This document shows positions 8,877 through 17,088 of a DNA stretch of 64,000 nt, one piece after another. The notes below the pieces were generated by a model. That model did no database searches. It saw only the letters and a list, made by a program, of their open reading frames with translations, and was not told the origin of the DNA. Position numbers and translations under genes: made by a program. Position 1 is the stretch's first letter. Every line of letters begins with the position of its first letter. Source of the DNA: Oxynema aestuarii AP17 (GTDB taxonomy: Bacteria; Cyanobacteriota; Cyanobacteriia; Cyanobacteriales; Laspinemataceae); the NCBI RefSeq assembly GCF_012295525.1, contig NZ_CP051167.1, positions 5,005,501 through 5,069,500 of the forward strand. The letters are read 5' to 3'.

Positions 8877-9266
8877 ATGAAAGTCAGACCTTTGATTCTC
8901 AGCGCGATCGCCGCTACTGGGGCGATCGCCATACACTCGGCAGTCGCACTCGCACAAGGTGCCGGAATCGGCTATCGAATTTCCGATACCTCCTACTGTT
9001 CCACCGAACTCTATACCGAAGATTACAACGGGCGCGTCAACGTCCGCGAAGGCCCGGGTCTCGGTTACGAAGCTCGCCATTACGGCGTTGACGGCGATTA
9101 CATCGATATCCTGCGTGCCAGTCGGGGCGGCGATCCGAACGAGTGGGCCGCCGCCGAAGATCGCTCGGGCTACATTTGGTATCAAGTCGGCTTTCCTGCC
9201 AGTCGCGCTTACGGCTGGGTACGGGAAGATTTTCTCGTGTTACCGCCGACGGAATGTCGCAACTGA
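8877..9266 (+). CDS. Secreted SH3-type domain protein
   Basis: 129 residues from the ATG at 8877 (a TTG at 8865 is in frame but less likely). It has a clear signal peptide (KVRPLILSAIAATGAIAIHSAVALAQ) with a probable cut after ALA. The mature part carries the bacterial SH3 hallmark GRVNVREGPGLGYE, followed by strands YGVDGDYIDILRA and the closing GYIWYQVGF and YGWVREDFLV. Two cysteines (YCSTEL and PTECRN) could form a disulfide in the periplasm. SH3b domains usually bind peptidoglycan; the ligand here is unknown. It ends before a strong bidirectional terminator shared with the convergent glgP. Confidence 0.75.
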   Translation: MKVRPLILSAIAATGAIAIHSAVALAQGAGIGYRISDTSYCSTELYTEDYNGRVNVREGPGLGYEARHYGVDGDYIDILRASRGGDPNEWAAAEDRSGYIWYQVGFPASRAYGWVREDFLVLPPTECRN

Positions 9267-9294
9267 AGAACGCCGATTGAAAACATCAACGAAA

Positions 9295-9330
9295 TGGGGG
9301 GCGTTGGCTGAAAACACCCCCCATTCTTGT
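9295..9330. terminator. Bidirectional hairpin between the SH3 gene and glgP
   Basis: TGGGGGG at 9295-9301 pairs with CCCCCCA at 9317-9323, with extra pairs inside (GTT/AAC). A T-rich stretch follows on the plus strand. It lies between two convergent genes, where a shared terminator is expected. Confidence 0.7.
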
Positions 9331-9394
9331 TTTACAGTTAGTTAAATTCAATCGAATTCAATGGAATTCAATTAACTTGAGGCGATCGCAACCC

Positions 9395-11623
9395 CTAAGC
9401 CAACACGCTCGATCGCAGTTGGGTCAAATCGATCGCCGTTCCCGGCGCGTACACCTTCGCCACGTAATCCGCAATCATCCGATCCGTATTGAACGCCTGA
9501 CCGTTGGTCTCGATCGATTTTTTCATCATCCGAATCCAACCGTGAGGAATCCCGTTGGCGTCGCGATCGTAATACAACGGCACGATCTCCTCTTCGAGCA
9601 ACTTGTACAGCGACTCCGCATCGATTTTATCCTGCAAGTCCTGATCGCTCGTGTGGGCATCTTCACCGATCGCCCAACCGTTGAGACCCTTACCGTCGGG
9701 GCCTTCTTGATAGCCCTCGCACCACCAGCCATCGAGAATGCTGCAATTCAAGCCGCCATTAAAACAGACCTTCTGACCGCTCGTTCCCGACGCTTCCAGA
9801 GGACGGCGCGGCGTATTCAACCACACATCCACCCCTTGAATCAACTTGCGAGCCGTGTACATATCGTAATCCGGGACGATGACCACTCGCGATTGCAAGT
9901 GCGGGTGCTGGCGCGACCATTCAAACAAGCGTTGCAAAATCCGCTTGCCTTGTTCGTCCGCCGGGTGGGCTTTTCCGGCGAACAGCAGTTGCACCGGACG
10001 CTCCATATTCGTCAGAATCCGCAGAGCCCGTTCCGTATCGTGCATCAACAGATAACCGCGCTTGTACGTACTGAAGCGGCGCGCAAACCCGATGGTCAAC
10101 ACATTCGGATCGAGCAACTGATTTGCATTTTCGATCCAGTAATGGTCTTCACCCGCTTCCTCGCGAGCCTGGCGAATCTTATTGCGAGTGTAGGCAATCA
10201 AGCGCTCTTTGAGCAATTGGTGACGCCACCACAACTCCTCGTCCGGAATCTCGTGAACCTTCGCCCAGACTTGAGGATCCGCCATGCGACTCGACCAGTC
10301 CTCGCCGAAATATTGGGCGTACAAGTCGCTCATTAAGGGGGCGGTCCAGGTGCGGGCGTGGACCCCATTGGTAATGTGACCGATGGGCACCTTATCCACC
10401 GGGGAATCGGGATAGAGAATGTTCCACATTTTGCGCGAAACTTCCCCGTGCAGTTTGGAAACCCCGTTCGCCGTCCGACACAAGCGCAAGGCGATCACGG
10501 TCATGCCGAACGGTTCCCACGGGTCGCCGAGACGGCGGGCGCCCAGGGCCATAAACTGTTCTTGGTCGAGACCGAGTTGGGGCCAGTAGTTGGAGAAATA
10601 CGACTCCATCAAATCCCCGGAGAACGCATCGTGTCCGGCGGGAACGGGGGTGTGAGTGGTGAAGACGCAACGCTCGCGCACCGAGGCTTCGACATCGTAG
10701 AAGGATTTACCCGTGGCGATCATTTCTTGGCGGGCGACTTCCAAGGTGGAGAAGGCGGCGTGACCTTCGTTGAGGTGGTGGATGGCAGGGGTAATGCCGA
10801 GGGCTTTGAGGGCGCGCACCCCACCGATCCCGAGGACGACTTCTTGGGCGATCCGGGTGTCTTGGTTGCCGCCGTAGAGGTGTCCGGTCAACCAGCGATC
10901 GATCGGGTCGTTATCATCGCGGTCCGTATCGAGGAGGTAGAGGTTGACGCGTCCGACTTGGGCTCGCCAAATTTGCAGGTGAACGCGACGTTGGCGCAGT
11001 TCGATATCGACGACAATCGGTTCGCCGTTGTCGTCGGTCATCAACTGCAAGGGCATGTCCTCGAAGATGTGATCGATGTAGTAGTCTTCTTGCCACCCGT
11101 TGACGCTGAGGCGCTGGCGGAAGTAGCCCTGACGGTACATCAAGCCGACGCCGACCATCGGCACGCCCAAATCGGAGGCGGATTTGAGGTGATCCCCGGC
11201 GAGGATGCCTAAGCCGCCGGAGTAGATCGGTAAGGATTCGTGGATGCCGAATTCGGCGCAAAAGTAGGCCACGGGGCGATCGCGCGAAATTTGCGGGGCG
11301 ACGCGACTGGCCCAGGTTTGCGGCTCGTTCATGTAGCGATCGAACTGTTGGGCGACTTTGGCCACCCGTTTGATGTAGGTCGGATCGCTGGCCAATTGGC
11401 TCAAACGGTTGGGATCGGCATATTTGAGAATCGCAACGGGATTGTGTTCCAAGCGATCCCACGCTTCGGGATCGATATTGCGAAAGATGGAGATGCGATC
11501 GCCCGTCCAACACCACCAGTAGTTATAGGCAATATTGGCGAGGGGTTTGAGGGTGTAGGGTAATTTCTCGCGCAGTTGCTCCACAGCCGTGCTGGCAGAT
11601 TGGCTCACGATAGAATTCTGCAT
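9395..11623 (-). CDS. glgP: Alpha-glucan phosphorylase, short TIGR02094-type
   Basis: 742 residues, the length of the short phosphorylases (Thermotoga AgpA type, with an N-terminal DUF3417 region) rather than the 800-850 residue GlgP class. It cleaves alpha-1,4-glucan to glucose-1-phosphate in the cytoplasm and so mobilises glycogen. The N-terminus contains IAYNYWWCWTGD and the core has CAEFGIHESLPIYSGGLG, both hallmarks. The pyridoxal-phosphate region is EASGTSGQKVCFNGGLN followed by SILDGWW. Start ATG at 11623 is preceded by TAAGAGAG. The gene stands alone; an IS630 element is inserted about 130 bases upstream and its transposase reads toward glgP, so the native promoter region may be displaced. 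Confidence 0.93.
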   Translation of the reverse strand: MQNSIVSQSASTAVEQLREKLPYTLKPLANIAYNYWWCWTGDRISIFRNIDPEAWDRLEHNPVAILKYADPNRLSQLASDPTYIKRVAKVAQQFDRYMNEPQTWASRVAPQISRDRPVAYFCAEFGIHESLPIYSGGLGILAGDHLKSASDLGVPMVGVGLMYRQGYFRQRLSVNGWQEDYYIDHIFEDMPLQLMTDDNGEPIVVDIELRQRRVHLQIWRAQVGRVNLYLLDTDRDDNDPIDRWLTGHLYGGNQDTRIAQEVVLGIGGVRALKALGITPAIHHLNEGHAAFSTLEVARQEMIATGKSFYDVEASVRERCVFTTHTPVPAGHDAFSGDLMESYFSNYWPQLGLDQEQFMALGARRLGDPWEPFGMTVIALRLCRTANGVSKLHGEVSRKMWNILYPDSPVDKVPIGHITNGVHARTWTAPLMSDLYAQYFGEDWSSRMADPQVWAKVHEIPDEELWWRHQLLKERLIAYTRNKIRQAREEAGEDHYWIENANQLLDPNVLTIGFARRFSTYKRGYLLMHDTERALRILTNMERPVQLLFAGKAHPADEQGKRILQRLFEWSRQHPHLQSRVVIVPDYDMYTARKLIQGVDVWLNTPRRPLEASGTSGQKVCFNGGLNCSILDGWWCEGYQEGPDGKGLNGWAIGEDAHTSDQDLQDKIDAESLYKLLEEEIVPLYYDRDANGIPHGWIRMMKKSIETNGQAFNTDRMIADYVAKVYAPGTAIDLTQLRSSVLA

Positions 11624-11751
11624 AAGTTCACTCTCTTACGGTTTGCTCGTTCTCGATCTCGACAGATCGGGAATCTTTGGACTTCGGTAACCGATCGGTT
11701 TCGCGATGGTAACGGCATTTGGAAAAAGCTCTCCATCTGCGACTCGTTCTA

Positions 11752-12873
11752 TAGCAATCCTAAGTCATTTGTGGCAAAAATCCATAAGAATATAGCTTAG
11801 GGAAATCAAAAACTTGGCCATCAGCAAATATCTTGAATAGCTCTTTAACTCTTTTAAATGAATCACATAAAAAATAAAATGTTCTCAAGAAATTTTTAGT
11901 TTGCAGCCAAATATCTTCAACTGGATTTTGCTCGGGAGCATTCGGAGCAAACTTCGTACAAGTAATCAACCATTCATCTTCTTCTAAGCCTTCATTTAGC
12001 TCTTTTAAAAAATCTCGAAATTGTTGAGAGTCGTGATACCTGGCACCATCCCAAAAAATGGCTAATTTTTGTCCCGGTCTTTGTTCTCGTAAGTATTGTA
12101 TAAACTGAATGGTATTGTCGGTATCGGCTTTCGGGTATTCTTGAAGAATAAATTCATGAGTTTGGTAATCTAAAGCGCCATAATAACTTTGGCGACTTTT
12201 TTGGTTTTTAATGGGAATTTCGACTCTTATATCTTTTCTTCCCCAAACAAAACCCAAGACGTCTCCCCAAAGAAGATGACATTCATCAATCATAAACACA
12301 GCAAGCTTTCCAGCTTTGATATCCTCTTCCCAGTCCTTAAGCTTCTTTTGAATTTCTTCTTCTTTTTTTTTGACTAGCTTTTCATCTTTGGCTGGATTCT
12401 TTTTTTGCGACTTTTTCCAGCTCATGCCAGCCGCTTTCAGCAAGTCATAATAACTTTGATTTGAAGAATAAATCACGTTGTATTCTTGCTGCAAATATCG
12501 TTTTAAGTCAGACAATCTCAAATACTCTTGTTGTCTTATCCATGAAGTGATTTGTGTTTTTTCTTCCGGTTTTAGATAGCCTTTACTTCCTTTGTATTGA
12601 AGATTCAAACTCTCAACACCCTCAAAAATTGCTTTATTTTTCCATTGACTAACGAAGCTCGAAGAAACATTTAATATTTCTTCAATTTTCTTAGAGGGTT
12701 GACCAGATAATTTCATTTTGGCTGCCAATGCTCTCTTCATTTCTTTGGTATTTGTGGTATTTTCAATGAAATTATCTAGCTCGTCTATGATATTCATGAG
12801 GTCTGTCTGATATTGAGAATCTTCCGTGTATATTATAACAAAAAAAGCTTCCATGAATCATTTAGGACTGCTA
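11752..12873. mobile_element. Complete IS630-family insertion sequence
   Basis: About 1122 bases. The ends are imperfect inverted repeats: TAGCAATCCTAAGTCATT at the left and, on the other strand, TAGCAGTCCTAAATGATT at the right. TA dinucleotides at 11750-11751 and 12874-12875 fit the TA target duplication made by IS630/Tc1-mariner elements. One intact transposase fills the element. Confidence 0.85.
11760..12854 (-). CDS. IS630-family DDE transposase, intact
   Basis: 364 residues. A winged/helix-turn-helix region (LSGQPSKKIEEILNVSSSFVSQWKNK) at about 50-75 should bind the ends. The catalytic triad is complete: D190 (VFMIDECH), D269 (FWDGARYHD) and E313 (APEQNPVEDIW), the IS630 pattern. A lysine-rich linker lies between. 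The first ATG at 12854 sits on the element's right end; a TATAAT-like box overlaps codons 7-9, so the second ATG at 12797 may be the real start. No frameshift or stop is present, so the element may still be active. Confidence 0.88.
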   Translation of the reverse strand: MEAFFVIIYTEDSQYQTDLMNIIDELDNFIENTTNTKEMKRALAAKMKLSGQPSKKIEEILNVSSSFVSQWKNKAIFEGVESLNLQYKGSKGYLKPEEKTQITSWIRQQEYLRLSDLKRYLQQEYNVIYSSNQSYYDLLKAAGMSWKKSQKKNPAKDEKLVKKKEEEIQKKLKDWEEDIKAGKLAVFMIDECHLLWGDVLGFVWGRKDIRVEIPIKNQKSRQSYYGALDYQTHEFILQEYPKADTDNTIQFIQYLREQRPGQKLAIFWDGARYHDSQQFRDFLKELNEGLEEDEWLITCTKFAPNAPEQNPVEDIWLQTKNFLRTFYFLCDSFKRVKELFKIFADGQVFDFPKLYSYGFLPQMT

Positions 12874-12875
12874 TA

Positions 12876-13300
12876 GATGGAGGGGATGTTTGTTGAGGGG
12901 AAGGTCTCTCTAGCTTCTTGAGGTTTTACACCGGGACTTGCGCTTCTTGACTCGTTGCTGTCAGTCAATTCTTACACAGATTAAGCCCTAAATTTCAACC
13001 AAAAATTTTATCTTTTTTTAACTTTTATAAAATCCCGTTTATCTTGTACGGAGTTGTTGACTTATTGAGGGGTTTTCTGAGTTGTGAAATAGCAGGCGAT
13101 CGCGTCTGGAAATTTTAACCAAGTAAGGGTTAACTACAGAAGCTGAGAACTTACCTAATCTTACTCAATCTTACTCAAATCGTGAGAAATTCCCGGAGCA
13201 TTGACCAATATTTCTAGAAACTGAATTGTTAATAAAGTCATCAGTGGTGGTAAAATTAGCACTAGTTAGGCGCCATTGGTAGCGTAGAGCATTTAACTCC
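12876..13300. other. Non-coding spacer between IS630 and tnpB
   Basis: 425 bases with no convincing gene on either strand. The stretch just right of the IS630 element is probably the original upstream region of glgP. The last 100 bases should contain the left end of the TnpB element, but I could not define its boundary. Confidence 0.4.
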
Positions 13301-14500
13301 ATGTTATTAGGGTTTAAAACACAACTTAAAGTTAATCTGACCCAACGACAAAAACTCGCTCGTCATGCGGGAGTGGCGCGTCATGCTTACAATTGGGGTC
13401 ACGGATTGTGTTTAGGAATTTTATCACATAATGCCGGTTGTCGTCCCGATGAAAAAATCAAATTTCCCACAGCTATTGACTTACATAAGTGGTTAAATAA
13501 GTTAGTAAAACCAGAGAATCTGTGGTATTACGAAGTTTCTAAGTGTGCCCCTCAATACGCTCTCAGAGATCTCGCCCAGGCGTGGCAAGATTGCTTTAAA
13601 AAAAAGAAATCTAGACCTAAATTTAAGAAAAAAGGTAGACAAGACAGCTTTACTCTAGATGGAACCATAAAAATATTATCTGAAAATAAAATTCAGGTTC
13701 CTGTCATTGGAATTCTGAAAACTTATGAAAGATTATCGGGAAATTATCAACCCAAAAATGTGACGATTAGTCGAGAGGCAGATCGCTGGTTTATTTCGTT
13801 TAAAATAGATGTCAACGTGAGCCCCACCGAGAAGAAAACAGATGTAGTGGGGATAGATTTGGGGATAAAAGCGCTTGCCACCTTATCAACGGGAGTAAGT
13901 ATAGAAGGAATAAAAGCATATAAAAAGCATTCAAATAAACTAGCTAGACTCCAAAGACAAGTTAGCCGAAAAAGTCGCGGCTCTGCCAATCGAAAAAAGT
14001 CCCAGCTTCAAGTCCAAAAACTCCATCGGAAAATCGCTAATCTCAGAAAAGATACGTTACATAAGTTGACCTCACGATTATGCAAGAACCACGCCGTTAA
14101 TGTGATAGAAAACTTAAACGTATCGGGCATGATGGCCAATCATAAACTAGCTAAATCTATCGCCGATATGGGGTTTTATGAATTTCGACGGCAGATGGAA
14201 TATAAGAGCCAAATATATGGGTCACAACTAATAATCGTAGACAGATTTTATCCATCTAGTAAAATCTGTTCTAATTGTGGAAGCATTAAAGACTCATTAC
14301 TCTTATCAGAAAGACTGTTTGGTTGCGACCATTGTCATCTCAAAATAGACAGAGATTTAAACGCAGCTAAAAATCTGGAAAAAATAGGTCGAGCTACGGC
14401 CAAATTAACGCCTGTGGACAAGAGCGAGCCCTACGGGTTCGTCAGTTGCTCTACTTGGGGAGACCCCAAGACCGCACTGACTCACCGACTCCCTTGGTAG
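13301..14500 (+). CDS. tnpB: TnpB, RNA-guided nuclease of an IS200/IS605-type element (no tnpA)
   Basis: 399 residues, an intact TnpB, the ancestor-type relative of Cas12 that uses an omega-RNA encoded at the 3' end of its own gene. The RuvC residues are all present: D186 (VVGIDLGIKALATLS), E270 (NVIENLNVSGM) and D352 (DRDLNAAKNLE). The zinc ribbon has C323, C326, C342 and C345 (CSNCG, CDHC). The N-terminal region has the usual KTQLKVNLTQRQKLARHAG pattern. No TnpA transposase gene adjoins it, so the copy is solo or mobilised in trans. The protein's last 35 residues are encoded by strong hairpins that probably belong to the omega-RNA. Confidence 0.9.
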   Translation: MLLGFKTQLKVNLTQRQKLARHAGVARHAYNWGHGLCLGILSHNAGCRPDEKIKFPTAIDLHKWLNKLVKPENLWYYEVSKCAPQYALRDLAQAWQDCFKKKKSRPKFKKKGRQDSFTLDGTIKILSENKIQVPVIGILKTYERLSGNYQPKNVTISREADRWFISFKIDVNVSPTEKKTDVVGIDLGIKALATLSTGVSIEGIKAYKKHSNKLARLQRQVSRKSRGSANRKKSQLQVQKLHRKIANLRKDTLHKLTSRLCKNHAVNVIENLNVSGMMANHKLAKSIADMGFYEFRRQMEYKSQIYGSQLIIVDRFYPSSKICSNCGSIKDSLLLSERLFGCDHCHLKIDRDLNAAKNLEKIGRATAKLTPVDKSEPYGFVSCSTWGDPKTALTHRLPW

Positions 14501-14523
14501 AAGCAGGAAGTAAAATCGACTCA
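14400..14523 (+). ncRNA. Predicted omega-RNA (reRNA) overlapping the 3' end of tnpB
   Basis: A nested hairpin covers 14441-14481: inner stem CTTGGGG/CCCCAAG (14454-14470) and outer stem GTCAGTTGC/GCACTGAC. It is followed by CCTTGGTAGAAGCAGGAAG and GACTCAA near 14517-14523, beyond which the guide would start. Position at the tnpB 3' end is where omega-RNAs are known to lie. The 5' limit is a guess. Confidence 0.45.
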
Positions 14524-14804
14524 AACGTATTGTTCATCAAGCTTTCAGACTTGATGGGTAAGTTTGGGTAAGTTTTATCTAGCGGTTAGCACAGGAGCGA
14601 TCGCAAGTCATCCATTTCAATAAAAATTAATCAAAAAATAACTTCAAATCATCAAAAACCGCACAGGCGAGTTCCGGGCGCACGGTGAGGGTCGGCGAAC
14701 CCCCGCCGTGCGGGTCTGGGCCGAAGCGATCGCGAGAGTCGAAAATCGGCTAAAATCGTTAGATTATTAAAATAAAACATGTCCTTTTCCCGACCGAAAA
14801 ACCT
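14501..14804. other. Spacer between tnpB and avtA
   Basis: About 300 bases without a gene. It holds a small hairpin ATCAAG/CTTGAT at 14538-14557 that may mark the right end of the TnpB element, and a GC-rich inverted stretch near 14660-14712. No clear promoter could be fixed for avtA, although TTATTAAAATAAAA at about 14764 is AT-rich. Confidence 0.35.
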
Positions 14805-16085
14805 ATGAACCCTGCCCTGACCCAATTCGGCGAACAGATGTCTCACCTGACTGGCGTGCGAGCCATTATGAAAGACATTATCGAAACCCTACGAGCCGGA
14901 GAAGGGCGGGAGTTCATTAACCTGAGTGCGGGCAATCCGGTGATTTTGCCGGAAGTCGAACAACTGTGGCGCGATTGTACTGCCGAACTGCTCGCCAGTC
15001 CCGAATACGGCGAGGTCGTCTGTCGCTACGGTTCCTCCCAAGGCTACCAACCGTTAATCGAAGCGGTCAAACAAGATTTTAACCGACGCTACGGGTTGAA
15101 TTTGAGCGATCGCAACATCTTAATCACCCCCGGCAGTCAATCCCTCTACTTCTACGCCGCCAACGCCTTCGCCGGACGCACCACCGACGGCGAACTCAAG
15201 CGGATGGTGATGCCCTTGAGTCCCGACTATACCGGATATGGGGGCATCAGTCTGGTTCCCGAAGCCCTCCTCGCTTACAAACCGACCCTCGAAATCGACG
15301 AAGCCAGACATCGCTTTAAATACCGTCCCGACTTCAACCAACTGGCGATCGACGAAAACACGGGTTGCGTGATTTTCTCCCGTCCGTGCAACCCGACGGG
15401 GAACGTGCTGACCGACGAAGAACTGAAAAAAATCGCCGATCTCGGCGCCCCTTACGACGTTCCCACGATCGTCGATTCCGCTTACGCACCGCCGTTCCCG
15501 GCGTTGAACTTTACCGAGATGACTCCGGCGTTTGGGGGCAATATCATTCACGGACTGAGCTTGTCGAAAGCGGGGTTACCCGGGGAACGGATCGGGATCG
15601 CGATCGCCGACGAACGGGCCATCCAAATTTTAGAATCCTTCCAGACGAATTTGTGCATTCACTCCCCCCGCTACGGACAGGCGATCGCGGCGCGGGCGAT
15701 CGCCTCGGGATCCTTGAGCGAAATTGCCGAAACGGTCATTCGTCCTCACTATCAAGAAAAATTTGTGATTCTCGAAAGTACCCTCGATGCCTCGATGCCC
15801 AAAGACCTCCCCTGGTTCCTCCATCGCGGCGAAGGGGCGATCTTCGCCTGGTTGTGGTTAAAAGACCTGCCGATGAGCGATTGGGAATTCTATCAAAAAC
15901 TCAAAGAAGTCGGCGTAATCGTCGTTCCCGGGAGCACCTTCTTCCCCGGATTGCGCGAGGAGTGGGCACACAAACACCAGTGCATCCGCATCAGCTTGAC
16001 CGCCAGCGCCGACGAACTGCGGACCGGGATGCAGCGCTTGGCGAAAATGACCGAAAGTGTTTACGCTCGTGCGGCGGTGAGCTAA
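14805..16085 (+). CDS. avtA: Valine--pyruvate transaminase
   Basis: 426 residues, the usual length of AvtA, a fold-type I pyridoxal-phosphate aminotransferase that exchanges the amino group between valine and pyruvate. The Schiff-base lysine is K255 in LSLSKAGLPGERIG. The N-terminus has FINLSAGNPVILPEV, and the cofactor ring contacts are in ITPGSQSLYFY and IFSRPCNPTGN; the substrate carboxylate arginine lies in CIRISLTAS near the C-terminus. The start ATG follows AAAACCT. The stop is 4 bases before the start of rimM, so the two probably form one transcript, although they have no functional link that I can see. Confidence 0.92.
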   Translation: MNPALTQFGEQMSHLTGVRAIMKDIIETLRAGEGREFINLSAGNPVILPEVEQLWRDCTAELLASPEYGEVVCRYGSSQGYQPLIEAVKQDFNRRYGLNLSDRNILITPGSQSLYFYAANAFAGRTTDGELKRMVMPLSPDYTGYGGISLVPEALLAYKPTLEIDEARHRFKYRPDFNQLAIDENTGCVIFSRPCNPTGNVLTDEELKKIADLGAPYDVPTIVDSAYAPPFPALNFTEMTPAFGGNIIHGLSLSKAGLPGERIGIAIADERAIQILESFQTNLCIHSPRYGQAIAARAIASGSLSEIAETVIRPHYQEKFVILESTLDASMPKDLPWFLHRGEGAIFAWLWLKDLPMSDWEFYQKLKEVGVIVVPGSTFFPGLREEWAHKHQCIRISLTASADELRTGMQRLAKMTESVYARAAVS

Positions 16086-16089
16086 CAAG

Positions 16090-16752
16090 ATGAATCGAGA
16101 GCGTCGTCAACGGTCCTCTCCAGAAGCGATCGCCCCGGAGTTGGACGAATGGATCGAAATCGGTAAAGTGGTCGCCGCGCAAGGATTGAAGGGAGAAATG
16201 CGAGTTTATCCGTCTACGGATTTTCCCGAACGGTTCGAGCAACCGGGACGGCGCTGGTTGCGCTATCCGGGAAAGGAGCGACCGGAACCCGTGGAGTTAA
16301 TTTCGGGGTATTTTCTCCCGAATAAGGGGCTGTACGTGGTGCAGTTGGCTCAGGTGAGCGATCGCGACGGCGCCGAAGCCCTGCGCGGCTGCATTTTTGT
16401 CGTTCCCCAAAGCGATCGCCCGGTTTTGGAAGCGGACGAATTTCACGTGCGCGACCTGATCGGGTTGGAAGTGTTCGACGGGCGCACGGGCACGGTGGTG
16501 GGAACCGTGGTGGATTTGATCCCGACGGGGCACGATTTGCTCGTGGTTCGTCCTCACGGCGAGTCCGAGGCGGAAGGGACGGCGGGGCCGATTTATATTC
16601 CCTTCGTGCGCGAGATCGTCCCGGTGGTGGACTTGGAGGCGGGACGTTTGGAAATCGAGCCGCCGGAGGGGTTGTTGGAGGTCAACGCGCGATCGCCCCA
16701 GTCGTCGAAATCGCGCAAGTCGGGGAAATCGCGCAAGTCGGACAAGGGCTAA
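16090..16752 (+). CDS. rimM: Ribosome maturation factor RimM
   Basis: 220 residues. RimM binds ribosomal protein S19 and helps mature the 30S head. The N-terminal RimM barrel starts at about residue 20 with IEIGKVVAAQGLKGEMRV; the C-terminal PRC-barrel part has FHVRDLIGLEVFDG, GHDLLVV and YIPFVREIVPVVDLEAGRLEIEPPEGLLEV, split here only by the usual loop. Odd feature: the last 20 residues are a low-complexity tail of S-K/R-K-S-G units encoded by a tandem repeat of TCGCGCAAGTCGG. The extra tail is not part of the conserved fold. The gene overlaps nothing and lies 4 bases behind avtA. Confidence 0.93.
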   Translation: MNRERRQRSSPEAIAPELDEWIEIGKVVAAQGLKGEMRVYPSTDFPERFEQPGRRWLRYPGKERPEPVELISGYFLPNKGLYVVQLAQVSDRDGAEALRGCIFVVPQSDRPVLEADEFHVRDLIGLEVFDGRTGTVVGTVVDLIPTGHDLLVVRPHGESEAEGTAGPIYIPFVREIVPVVDLEAGRLEIEPPEGLLEVNARSPQSSKSRKSGKSRKSDKG

Positions 16753-16774
16753 GAATTGGCGGCAAGGGATTCCA

Positions 16775-16940
16775 GGGAAACGGTTTGTGACATCCTCCCG
16801 ACGCTGAATCAAAGATTGCAGCGCGGGCTTCCCAACCTCACGATTGGGTATTCCTGCCCCACGCCACTTATCTAGGTCATCGACCCCCGACAGACCGACT
16901 TGACAGGCGGTTTCCATTCCCCAGAGTCCCTGGGTTACTG
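16775..16940 (-). pseudogene. Remnant of an IS200/IS605 tnpB 3' end / right end
   Basis: On the minus strand the frame reads GLWGMETACQVGLSG then GIPNREVGKPALQSLIQRRED, which resembles the C-terminal tails of cyanobacterial TnpB proteins that double as omega-RNA. It contains hairpins CCCAA/TTGGG at about 16829-16847 and CCCGCGCTG/CAGCGTCGGG at about 16796-16828. No upstream tnpB body exists here, so this would be a fossil right end. The call rests on resemblance from memory. Confidence 0.4.
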
Positions 16941-16990
16941 CATCATCAACATGACCGTAATTTTACTACAAGCTATAGCTGCTGACAAAT

Positions 16991-17088
16991 GCTGGCCTCA
17001 TCCTCTCGATGGGGATGAGGCCAGCTCGGGGAGCTATAAGTCCCGACGCTGATGCTTCGCATACAGCGCGGGACTTATAGCTCCCCGA
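16991..17088. repeat. Two strong palindromes at the 3' end of the GGDEF gene
   Basis: A perfect 13-base inverted repeat GCTGGCCTCATCC/GGATGAGGCCAGC (16991-17025) is followed at once by a 24-base-pair hairpin with a single bulge (17026-17050 and 17065-17088, arms TCGGGGAGCTATAAGTCCCG). The second one contains the stop codon of the minus-strand GGDEF gene. It shares the loop-proximal motif CCCGACGCTG/CAGCGCGGG with the remnant to its left. Confidence 0.75.

Noticed and set aside
9377..11212. Long plus-strand open frames (319 and 284 residues) opposite glgP
   Set aside because: They run antisense through the phosphorylase, which has full family motifs. The frames result from GC-rich codon bias and show no protein motif.
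16297..16917. A 206-residue minus-strand frame opposite rimM
   Set aside because: Only its first 40 codons (outside rimM) look protein-like, as a tnpB remnant; the rest is a shadow of rimM.
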